Assembly (NCBI GenBank): GCA_036338025.1
Contig: JAYZDB010000218.1
Coordinates: 1 to 12,221, forward strand
DNA length: 12,221 bases
Source: JAYZDB01 sp036338025
GTDB taxonomy: Bacteria > Planctomycetota > UBA1135 > UBA2386
Direction of reading: 5' to 3'
Below the pieces are notes generated by a model, which made no database searches, was not told the origin of the DNA, and saw nothing but the letters and a program-made list of their open reading frames with translations. How positions within the stretch are numbered: the stretch's first letter is position 1; each line of letters begins with the position of its first letter. The position numbers and the translations under genes are program-made. Shown piece by piece: positions 1 through 6,603 of the stretch.

Positions 1-717
1 CAACGGATGCGCACCGGTTACCAGACGCGGAACATCACAGTCCGTCAGGTACTCCCGAACGGCAACAAACTACCGCAGAGCCAGTGGGGTCCGGTCGTCA
101 GTTCGCAGTACCCGCTCGGCTACTACGCCGAAGACTACGAGTTCGTCAGCTCCATCGGAGATCTCGACGAGTACAACGGACGCTCGACTGTCACTCCAGA
201 GTATCCGCAGGGAACCTACGCATACTTCACCACCATCGACACCAATCGGGACCCCGTATACCCCTACGTCGTAGGCCCACAGTACTACGGCGTACCGATC
301 AGCAATCGCGGCGTCAGGATCCCGAGCGGTGTCACGACCTACGCCGAACAGGTCCAACACACCGGCGCCGGTTGCAACGACCTGTTCCTCGACGCAGCCA
401 GCCTGCCGACGGTACCGAACTCGAGCTTCGCCCTGACGCTGGCCGACGGACAAGGCAACGCCACCGCGCTGTTCATCCTCGGAATCGGGCTGCTGCCGAC
501 TCCAATCGCCCTGTTCGGCTGCCCGATCTACCTGAACCTCGGTGCCCCGTTCCTGACGGTCGGCATCGTGACACTGAACGGCTCTGGCAGTTACTCACTG
601 GGTGCACCGATTCCAAACAACCCGGCACTCGTCGGGGTCAGCGCCGACATGCAATCTGCTGCGAGCCAGGGCTCCGGCACAACCACTTCCAACGCACTGA
701 CTCTGCTCCTGAAGTAA
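1..717 (+). CDS. YHYH-domain secreted protein with shared C-terminal domain (3' part only)
   Basis: The frame is open to the left edge, so the true start and any signal peptide lie outside the window; 238 residues are visible. The first roughly 100 residues match the C-terminal half of the YHYH family: an RTGY stretch, then EDYEF, GDLDEYNGR, TPEYPQGTYAYF and a closing YPYVVGPQYYG. The name-giving YHYH motif lies further N-terminal and is not seen. The biochemical role of this family is not known to me. From about nt 415 to the stop comes a beta-rich domain ending in IPNNPALVG, MQS and TTTSNALTLLLK, the same type as at the ends of the proteins at 5525, 10197 and 11497. The stop TAA shares its last base with the ATG of the next gene, suggesting translational coupling. 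Family assignment is fairly sure; function is unknown. Confidence 0.8.
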   Translation, partial: QRMRTGYQTRNITVRQVLPNGNKLPQSQWGPVVSSQYPLGYYAEDYEFVSSIGDLDEYNGRSTVTPEYPQGTYAYFTTIDTNRDPVYPYVVGPQYYGVPISNRGVRIPSGVTTYAEQVQHTGAGCNDLFLDAASLPTVPNSSFALTLADGQGNATALFILGIGLLPTPIALFGCPIYLNLGAPFLTVGIVTLNGSGSYSLGAPIPNNPALVGVSADMQSAASQGSGTTTSNALTLLLK

Positions 718-1430
718 TGCGTTGCCTGGTCAGGTTCACTGCGGTCGGATTGCTGGCGGTGCCGTTCGCACCGCACGCGTTCGACCGACCACTGGCGGAC
801 ATCACCGTCGAATCCCGAACTACCGGGATCCGGATCAGTATGATGATGAACTTCCAGTTCATCGATTCGGCCCTCGATATTTCTGGTAACGAGGAATCTG
901 TTCCGACGGGTCAGGAGATCCTCGCGGTTCGCGATCGTCTGCGAGACCTGTTTGAAAGTCGCAAGCTGACCCGGATCGACGGTGCCGCGGTCACCCCACT
1001 CATCAAGGACTTTGAAGTTTCTCCGCCACCCAAAGAACTCCGCGATCGCGAACCTCAGCTAGCACGCAAGCTGACGCAGATCCGGTTCGCCCTCGACTAC
1101 GCGACAGAAGTGAAGCCGAAGGTGGTCGCCCTGCGTTGGAGCTGGTTCCCAGAGCACCCGCTCTATGACGTGCCGGACAGCCCGGTGGCTCCCATGGTAG
1201 TCAACGCCGTTGTGCTGCGAGGCTCCAACACGCCAGACGTGCTCAAGTTCACTACCGACACCCCTGGGCGAGAGATCGATTTCGAGTCCTCCCCCACCGC
1301 ATTCTCGGACACACCACTCCCATCATCACCCCAGAGCCTGCTCTTGCTCCTCGGCGGTGGTCTGGCCCTGGTGCTGCTGGTCTTCGGATCGGCAGTCCTG
1401 CCGAAACGGGTTCGATCCAGCCGCTCGTAG
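717..1430 (+). CDS. Unrecognised exported protein with one C-terminal membrane span
   Basis: This 237-residue protein begins at the ATG in the TAATG overlap with the preceding gene. The frame extends upstream, but only as a shadow of the YHYH gene, and the ATG at 717 is followed directly by a signal-peptide-like segment (residues 1-21, basic start then a hydrophobic core). The middle part (22-200) is charged and mixed, with a helical-looking EILAVRDRLRDLF segment near 67-79 and a beta-like FALDYA / VVALRWSWFP region near 124-144. A proline/serine linker leads to a strong hydrophobic span at about 207-228, then a short basic tail (KRVRSSRS). The likely topology is a periplasmic or surface domain with a single C-terminal anchor. 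I recognise no domain family. The overlap with the YHYH gene suggests the two products work together or are made in step. Confidence 0.8.
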   Translation: MRCLVRFTAVGLLAVPFAPHAFDRPLADITVESRTTGIRISMMMNFQFIDSALDISGNEESVPTGQEILAVRDRLRDLFESRKLTRIDGAAVTPLIKDFEVSPPPKELRDREPQLARKLTQIRFALDYATEVKPKVVALRWSWFPEHPLYDVPDSPVAPMVVNAVVLRGSNTPDVLKFTTDTPGREIDFESSPTAFSDTPLPSSPQSLLLLLGGGLALVLLVFGSAVLPKRVRSSRS

Positions 1431-1487
1431 CTCGAGGTCTCAGGGCTTACAAGATCGGCCGGGGTACGTTGCTCCCACGATCACGCC

Positions 1488-1493
1488 AGGGGA
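1488..1493 (+). promoter_or_regulatory. Shine-Dalgarno-like AGGGGA deciding the start of the LamG/toroid gene
   Basis: AGGGGA lies 11 nt before the ATG at 1505, slightly long but usable spacing. It supports starting at 1505 rather than the in-frame TTG at 1469, since the TTG start would put 12 extra residues in front of a normal signal peptide. Confidence 0.4.
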
Positions 1494-1504
1494 TACTCAC
1501 CGCC

Positions 1505-4036
1505 ATGATCCGGCTGTTGCTGCTCCAGACCCTGCTTGTGTCGGGCCTCTCAGCCCAGGCACGACCAATCTTCGATTGGCACCTGGACAAGACACACCTG
1601 GATGGAAGCTCGTTCCGCCCCGATGCCGGGCAACTGGCTCTGCGGGTTGGTGATGCGCCGGTGTTTCATGGCCAGGGCGAAACACAATGCCTGTTGCGTC
1701 GTCAGGCCGATCCGATCGCAACCGCCAACGGCCAGATGCCGAGCGCGAGTTTGCCGAAGCAGGCGATCACCGCGGAGGCCTGGGTCGCCATCGATGTCGC
1801 CCAAGAGTGGGGCGGAATCCTCGGCGCCCTGGAAGACAACGGCGCCGATGAACGTGGTTGGTTGCTCGGATTTCGCAACCGCAACTTCAGCTTCGCGTTG
1901 AGCAGCAAGAAGAAGCAGCGTCTGACCTATCTCACAGCGACCTCACGGTTCGAACTGGGCCGTTTCCATCACGTAGTCGGTACCTACGACGGCGCCAGGC
2001 TGCGGCTGTATGTCGACGGAGAACTGGCGGCACAAACTCAGGAACAGGGCGGTCCGATCTTCTATGCGGACGTACACAAATTCGTCGCGGGCGCCTACCA
2101 CGATCTCAACGAGAACTACAGGATGCAGGGTGCTCTCCTCGCGCTACGCGTCTACGACTCGGCTCTTTCAGCACGGCGGGTCAAGGCCCTCTATCGAAAG
2201 GGGAGCAAGACGCTACCGGAAGCGACCGGCGCCACGTTCACCAAGGTCCCTAAGAAGGCCTATCCAGCGCTGACAGAACTTCAGCCAAAAATCAACACGG
2301 CGATCGACCGCGGTGTGGAGCACATTCTCCGTCAGCAAAACCGTGACGGTTCTTGGGATTTCAAACTCAGTTCATACCGCAACGGCTCGACTGCGCTCGC
2401 CGTCTATGCGCTGGCAAAGTCCGGGGTTCCGGCCGAGCACCCCTCGATTCAGGCTGCACTGCGATTCCTCCGCGCTCGTGATCCCGTCAAGGTCTACTCG
2501 TTCGGTTGCCAACTGCTAGCGCTCGCCAGCGTCGGCAACAAGAGCAAGGAACACCGTGAGTGGGCACGCCGGCTGACCACAAAGTTGGTGGCATTGGAGA
2601 GCCGTACCGAGCCCGGGGGTTGGGCCTACCCATCCGGTTCGGTCGACCTCTCAAACACCCAGTTCGCCGCCCTGGGTTTCTTCGGCGCAGCCCAACTCGA
2701 CGTCGACATCGCCCCGGAGGTCTGGCGCCGGATGGTCAAGAAGACCACTCTGCACCAACCATTCCTCAAGGCAACCACCTCGCGTCGAGCCAAATCCAGC
2801 TCGCGGACCAGCAGCGACGAGAAGATCGGCGGCTACACCTACTTCACGGGTGGTCGGCAGTATCCCGAGTCCGGCTCCATGACAACCGCTGGATTATGCG
2901 TCCTCGCACTCGCTGATCGACTGTGCAAGGACGGACTCGGCGGACGGACGCTGCGTTCCTTGCATCGCTCGAAGACCCAGGCGCTGCGTTGGTTGGCAGA
3001 CAACTTCACGGTCTCGACCAATCCAGGCTATCCGAGCACCGTCTACTACTACCTGTACGGCGTCGAACGAGTCGGTGCACTGCTCGAGTTGGAAGAAATC
3101 GGCGATGTGCCGTGGTACCGCGCCGGCGCCGACTGGCTGACCCGCAAGCAAGCCAAGGATGGCGGCTGGGATAGGTTTGACCAGACCTGCTTCGCGCTGT
3201 TGTTCCTCACCCGCGCAACCGCACCGGTCACCGGTCTGGCGACGCGCAAGCCCGAGGTTTGGACAACCGAGGGTGAGGCACAGTTAGCGGCAACCGGCCG
3301 CGTGAAGTGCTCCATGTGGATTGCCGGCTTCGACGAAAAACGCCGCGCCCAGAAACTACACATCCGTCGAGTACGGTACCAGATCGACGGCCGCGAAATC
3401 GGCGTAGTAATCGGCGATCCGAAGCGCGCTTGGACCTCGGAGAGTTATCTCTTCCAGCATCGTTTTCCAACTCCCGGCCCACGCAAGTTGAGTGCCATCG
3501 TCGAACTCGAGTCGGGTGAGACAATACGCTCCGCTTCGCTAGAGGTCGATGCTGGCCACGATGTGGAAGCCTGGATGCAAGGCAACCTCGATCGCATGGC
3601 GCACAACCTCCTGCTGGACGTAACGGTCCAGATCGGAGCGACCAGCAGCGCCAAGGACCACACGGCCCGCGCCGCATTGGACGGCCTCGACGCCACCGCA
3701 TGGCTCTGCCAGCCGAACGACACCAGGCCCAAACTCAAGCTCGGGTGGAAGAAACCGATCCGTGCCAATCGTGTGGTGCTGTTTCCGGCAGATTGCCGCT
3801 TGCCGGACAGCGGCAGACACGATCATGTGCGGCGGATCGCGCTGCTCGTCAATCGGCGTCGGATCGAGGTCACCTGCCCGCAAGATCCGATCGCGGCGAC
3901 CGTCATCGATCTGGAAGGAGTCCGCGCAATCCGCTCGATCGAAGTCCAGATCCTCCAACGCACCCCGGGCGGAGCAGCCAAGGGTCACGCTGGTTTCGCC
4001 GAAGTAGCCCTGCAACTCAGCGGCAAGAAACGCTAG
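1505..4036 (+). CDS. Secreted LamG / alpha-alpha toroid (prenyltransferase-like repeat) / discoidin-like fusion protein
   Basis: The 843-residue product starts at ATG 1505 with a signal peptide (MIRLLLLQ to LSAQA, about residues 1-19). Residues about 22-233 form a LamG / concanavalin-A-like domain, with the typical HHVVGTYDGARLRLYVDG core. Residues about 260-578 are an alpha-alpha toroid of the squalene/prenyltransferase repeat type. QW-like motifs are seen at 278-284 (QNRDGSW) and 549-555 (QAKDGGW), with further glycine/aromatic helix-turn repeats near 372 and 441-470. I find no DxDD acid motif of squalene-hopene cyclases and no CGEQ thioester motif, so cyclase or thioester chemistry is not supported. 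A beta-rich linker follows, then about 706-843 resembles an F5/8 type C (discoidin) fold (AALDGLDATAW at 723-733). The terminal domains suggest glycan binding; the toroid's role is unknown. Automatic annotation would probably call it a terpene-cyclase-like protein, which I would not accept. Confidence 0.85.
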   Translation: MIRLLLLQTLLVSGLSAQARPIFDWHLDKTHLDGSSFRPDAGQLALRVGDAPVFHGQGETQCLLRRQADPIATANGQMPSASLPKQAITAEAWVAIDVAQEWGGILGALEDNGADERGWLLGFRNRNFSFALSSKKKQRLTYLTATSRFELGRFHHVVGTYDGARLRLYVDGELAAQTQEQGGPIFYADVHKFVAGAYHDLNENYRMQGALLALRVYDSALSARRVKALYRKGSKTLPEATGATFTKVPKKAYPALTELQPKINTAIDRGVEHILRQQNRDGSWDFKLSSYRNGSTALAVYALAKSGVPAEHPSIQAALRFLRARDPVKVYSFGCQLLALASVGNKSKEHREWARRLTTKLVALESRTEPGGWAYPSGSVDLSNTQFAALGFFGAAQLDVDIAPEVWRRMVKKTTLHQPFLKATTSRRAKSSSRTSSDEKIGGYTYFTGGRQYPESGSMTTAGLCVLALADRLCKDGLGGRTLRSLHRSKTQALRWLADNFTVSTNPGYPSTVYYYLYGVERVGALLELEEIGDVPWYRAGADWLTRKQAKDGGWDRFDQTCFALLFLTRATAPVTGLATRKPEVWTTEGEAQLAATGRVKCSMWIAGFDEKRRAQKLHIRRVRYQIDGREIGVVIGDPKRAWTSESYLFQHRFPTPGPRKLSAIVELESGETIRSASLEVDAGHDVEAWMQGNLDRMAHNLLLDVTVQIGATSSAKDHTARAALDGLDATAWLCQPNDTRPKLKLGWKKPIRANRVVLFPADCRLPDSGRHDHVRRIALLVNRRRIEVTCPQDPIAATVIDLEGVRAIRSIEVQILQRTPGGAAKGHAGFAEVALQLSGKKR

Positions 4037-4074
4037 CTTGCGAACTAGCACCCGACGATCCACTCCAAGTTGTC

Positions 4075-5196
4075 TTGACGCCTCGACGAACCAGTGCCTT
4101 CCTGCTGATCACCGTTCTGCTCGACGGTTGCGCGAACGCACCAAAAAACCGTTTTGGCATCCACCTGATACCACAGCAACTCGGCACCGACCGAATCAAG
4201 ACTGCGTCGGCCTGCCTCGGCGATATCGACGGTGACGGCGATCTTGATGTGAGCGTCGTCAATGGCCGACACTGGCCAGCGCACAACAGCGTTCTGTTCA
4301 ATGAACGTGGCCAATTCGGCCGGTCTCAGATCGTCGGCGACGAACCGCTGACAAGCTACTCTGCCCCACTCGGTGATCTCGACGGGGACGGTGACCTAGA
4401 CATGGTGGTCGGTAACGACCGTAAGCCGAACCTGCTGTTCTGGAACGACGGCAAAGGCGCGTTCCGCCAGGGCTCCGCGGTCGGCAAGCCATCCAGCAAC
4501 ACCCGTGGTATCTGTCTGGCAGACCTCAATGGAGATGGCAAGCTCGACATCGTCACCGCCAACCGGATGGCTCCCAACAGCATCCACTTCAACAAGGGAT
4601 CCGGATCCTTCGAAGGTGGCGGCTCAGTCGGGGATCCACGCAGCGACACAATCTGCATCGTCGCGGCAGACCTGAACGGCGATGGCAATCTCGACCTGGC
4701 TCTCGCCAACCGACGCACACCGAGCGCCATCTACCTGAACGATGGTCACGGCGGATTCTCCAAGTCCATTCCGTATGGGCGGCCTCGTGACAACACACGT
4801 ACTGTCACGGCGGCGGACGTGAATCAGGACGGCAGGCAAGATCTCGTAGTCGCCAACACCAACCGCGGCAACGCAATCCTCCTCGGGCGTGGAGATGGAA
4901 CATTCGAAGCGGAAATCCCGTTCGGATCACCAGGCGATGCGAGTTCCTCAGTCGCGGTCGGTGATCTGGACGGCAACGGCACCCTGGACATCGTCATCGG
5001 CAACGCAAACGGCAGCAATGCGCTCTACCTCAGTGAATTCGGACTCCACAAGCTGCGCGAAATCCGCTTTGGCAACGCCGATCATGTGACCTACTGGGTG
5101 ACCATCGGAGACTTGAACGGCGACGGTCGTCCGGACATCGTCACCACCAACTCAGACGGTCCGAACATGCTGTACTTGAATCAAGCGCAGCGTTGA
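4075..5196 (+). CDS. Putative lipoprotein, seven-bladed FG-GAP/VCBS beta-propeller
   Basis: The frame is open far upstream into the preceding gene, so the start must be chosen. The TTG at 4075 gives a classic lipoprotein signal: MTPRR, a hydrophobic core, then LLDGC with Cys19 as lipidation site. There is no ATG between 4037 and the Cys, and no clear Shine-Dalgarno. The mature part is almost entirely seven repeats of the FG-GAP/VCBS type, each with a calcium-binding loop of the form D-x-[DN]-x-[DN]-G-x-x-D. The loops start at residues 50, 101, 150, 199, 248, 297 and 346. The first outer strand comes from residues near 27-45, allowing ring closure as in integrin-like propellers. No catalytic domain is seen, so a calcium-stabilised binding or scaffold role is likely. 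It lies 38 nt after the LamG/toroid gene and may be co-transcribed. Length is 373 residues. Confidence 0.85.
   Translation: MTPRRTSAFLLITVLLDGCANAPKNRFGIHLIPQQLGTDRIKTASACLGDIDGDGDLDVSVVNGRHWPAHNSVLFNERGQFGRSQIVGDEPLTSYSAPLGDLDGDGDLDMVVGNDRKPNLLFWNDGKGAFRQGSAVGKPSSNTRGICLADLNGDGKLDIVTANRMAPNSIHFNKGSGSFEGGGSVGDPRSDTICIVAADLNGDGNLDLALANRRTPSAIYLNDGHGGFSKSIPYGRPRDNTRTVTAADVNQDGRQDLVVANTNRGNAILLGRGDGTFEAEIPFGSPGDASSSVAVGDLDGNGTLDIVIGNANGSNALYLSEFGLHKLREIRFGNADHVTYWVTIGDLNGDGRPDIVTTNSDGPNMLYLNQAQR
4153..5190 (+). repeat. Seven in-gene FG-GAP repeats, period 147 nt
   Basis: The repeats are diverged at DNA level but regular in protein. The GAT/GAC codon opening each calcium loop falls at 4222, 4375, 4522, 4669, 4816, 4963 and 5110. 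The first step is 153 nt and the other five are exactly 147 nt (49 residues). Each unit runs F-x(n)-G-x(n)-ADLNGDGxLDIVxAN-x(n)-NxIYLNxGxG. Confidence 0.85.
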
Positions 5197-5524
5197 CACT
5201 CCCGAAGTCCGCGTCACACGTGAATACGGACCACCTGCAAATCCCACCACCACCTTCCGTTCCATCGCCATCCGCCGCAACCCGAGCGCAACCTGGACCA
5301 GCCCATGGTAATGCCGTGGTTCCATCAATCGTTTTGTCACCCCGCCCTTAGGAAGGAACCAGCATCGATTGCACCAAACCGGTTGCGCCAAAGGGCAACC
5401 ACCGATTACGCCAACGATACACGGCGGCCAGGCGCTCAGATTGCCCAACGACCGCCCTGCTGTACACTGCCAGGGCATCGTCTCCTTACCTGCCTCACCC
5501 CTAGTCCCCCACTGAGACAAGACC
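5197..5524 (+). other. 328-nt intergenic region, no gene seen
   Basis: I see no credible coding sequence or RNA gene here. Two weak inverted repeats occur: GTCCG / CGGAC (5207-5211 with 5227-5231) just after the lipoprotein stop, and GGTTGC / GCAACC (5381-5386 with 5395-5400). Neither is followed by a T-run. The right-hand part contains the best promoter candidate for the downstream secreted gene. Confidence 0.6.
5441..5468 (+). promoter_or_regulatory. Possible sigma-70-type promoter for the gene at 5525
   Basis: TTGCCC (5441-5446) and TACACT (5463-5468) are separated by 16 nt, each matching the consensus hexamer at four of six positions. This would place the transcription start near 5475 and leave a leader of about 50 nt before the ATG. 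It is a pattern match only; planctomycete promoters are poorly defined. Confidence 0.3.
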
Positions 5525-6442
5525 ATGAAAATCCCCACCACCTCCCTCGCCGCCATTATCGCGACCACAGCTTTTGCCTTCTCGCTGCCTTGTCAGGTCA
5601 ACCTCGTCGTCAATGGCGATTTCGAGACCGGCGTAATCAGCCCCTGGGTCGAAAGCGGTTGGTCCTGCGCAAGCACAGTCAGTAAACACAACTGCGCCGG
5701 CGCCGGCGACAGCCAGACATTCAATTGCATCCTAGGCGGCAAGGCTGGTCAGACCAGGCGGCCTAACGGCTATTGGCCGGGCAACGCCATCGAGCAGGAC
5801 GTGCTCGTCGTGCAGACCGTCGAATACCTGTTCATGGCGGACGTCCAGGTCCAGAACATGCAGAGTCCGGCAACCGGGAACGCCGATGCCGGACTGGTCG
5901 AAGTGTTCGTAGACGGTGTCTCGGTCGGCAGCCACAACTTTGGGCGCTACAACGGAAACACCCTGCCTCGAGCCCGGATGTGCTTCACGTTCAAGGCCAC
6001 GACCACCGGCCTGAAGACGTTGCTGATCGACTTCAGCCGCAGGTATTACTGCAGCACCCGGACACCGACGTGCTTCATCGACAATATCGTACTCGTGCAG
6101 GCACCGATGCGTCCGATCGTGTGCCCGATCGGTGAGCGCTACCTCAACGCGACCGCCAACATCTCCATCGACGGAACGCCATCCGCGAACTTCGCGCTGT
6201 TCCTCGGCCTGGGCCAAATGCCCAGCGGATTCGCGATCCCCGGTTTCAACGGTTCCTGGTGGCTGAATGCACCGTTCTTCCAACTCTTCACGCTCCAGTT
6301 TGACGCCCAAGGCCACTACGGTTTCCAACCGCCGGTCCCCAACGATCCGACACTCGACGGACTCTTGCTCTACTGGCAAGCAATCGAAGCACCGGGAGCC
6401 GTGAACATCGGCGAAGTCACGAGCTTCGCGTTCTACAAGTAG
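5525..6442 (+). CDS. Secreted cysteine-rich lectin-like (CBM-type jelly-roll) protein with shared C-terminal domain
   Basis: The 305-residue product starts with a signal peptide (MKIPTTSLAAIIATTAFAFS, cleavage probably near 20-24). Residues about 26-195 look like a galactose-binding-like / CBM4_9-type beta-sandwich. It opens with the hallmark NLVVNGDFETG and closes with FIDNIVL, which in such domains is the last strand. Cysteines at 48, 57, 68, 153, 176, 183 and 200 suggest disulfides and an extracellular location. Residues about 215-305 form the shared C-terminal domain, with VPNDPTLDG at 271-279 and WQA at 284-286. In this copy the terminal SNA-like motif has degenerated to VTSFAFYK. It stands alone between a 328-nt gap and a strong hairpin, so it is probably monocistronic. 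No enzyme motif is visible; glycan or surface binding is inferred only from fold. Confidence 0.85.
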   Translation: MKIPTTSLAAIIATTAFAFSLPCQVNLVVNGDFETGVISPWVESGWSCASTVSKHNCAGAGDSQTFNCILGGKAGQTRRPNGYWPGNAIEQDVLVVQTVEYLFMADVQVQNMQSPATGNADAGLVEVFVDGVSVGSHNFGRYNGNTLPRARMCFTFKATTTGLKTLLIDFSRRYYCSTRTPTCFIDNIVLVQAPMRPIVCPIGERYLNATANISIDGTPSANFALFLGLGQMPSGFAIPGFNGSWWLNAPFFQLFTLQFDAQGHYGFQPPVPNDPTLDGLLLYWQAIEAPGAVNIGEVTSFAFYK

Positions 6443-6464
6443 GCTGACCTAGCGGTCCTGTAAA

Positions 6465-6490
6465 CCCGGCCGGGGTTCTCCCCGGCCGGG
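6465..6490 (+). terminator. Very strong GC hairpin, probable terminator after the gene at 5525
   Basis: CCCGGCCGGGG (6465-6475) pairs perfectly over 11 bp with CCCCGGCCGGG (6480-6490) around a TTCT loop, 22 nt after the stop codon. No T-run follows, so it is not a textbook intrinsic terminator. Each arm contains the self-complementary CCCGGCCGGG, so the DNA could also cruciform or dimerise. Confidence 0.6.
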
Positions 6491-6535
6491 GCTGGCACTC
6501 GCGAGGGCAACAGCAGGGGAATTTTGGACACCGGG

Positions 6536-6572
6536 ATACGCCGGCGGAGCGGGCCGTCGTAGCCTGGCGTAT
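6536..6572 (+). other. Imperfect hairpin upstream of the EF-hand esterase gene
   Basis: ATACGCCGGC (6536-6545) pairs with GCC-T-GGCGTAT (6562-6572), giving ten base pairs with a single bulged T at 6565 and a 16-nt loop. It ends 31 nt before the ATG at 6604. It could be an mRNA leader structure, an operator or a second part of the upstream terminator. The sequence alone does not decide. Confidence 0.35.
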
Positions 6573-6603
6573 TCTCAGAGCCAGACCCGGATAGGCTTCC
6601 AAC

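Noticed and set aside
84..716. Long + strand reading frame upstream of the ATG at 717
   Set aside because: It is an arginine-rich shadow of the YHYH gene in another frame; the real gene starts at 717 with a signal peptide.
1469..1497. Promoter-like pair TTGCTC / GATACT, 17-nt spacing, before the LamG/toroid gene
   Set aside because: The matches are weak (three and four of six) and would imply an almost leaderless mRNA, while an AGGGGA ribosome site overlaps the supposed -10.
1505..4036. Squalene-hopene cyclase / terpene cyclase function for the LamG/toroid protein
   Set aside because: The toroid repeats fit, but no DxDD catalytic motif is visible, the protein has a signal peptide, and it is flanked by LamG and discoidin-like domains.
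3539..4063. 174-codon minus-strand reading frame
   Set aside because: It lies wholly opposite the LamG/toroid gene, has low-complexity shadow composition and no recognisable domain.
4596..4609. Tandem GGATCC pair inside the FG-GAP gene
   Set aside because: It encodes a Gly-Ser-Gly-Ser loop in a blade; the palindrome is explained by codon choice.
5207..5231. GTCCG / CGGAC inverted repeat as terminator of the lipoprotein gene
   Set aside because: It has only five base pairs, a long loop and no T-run; easily chance in GC-rich DNA.
5381..5400. GGTTGC / GCAACC inverted repeat
   Set aside because: It is a six-pair stem with an eight-nt loop, far from either gene end, without T-run or partner site.
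5732..6379. 215-codon minus-strand reading frame
   Set aside because: It is a complement shadow of the lectin-like gene, which has a signal peptide and recognisable domains.
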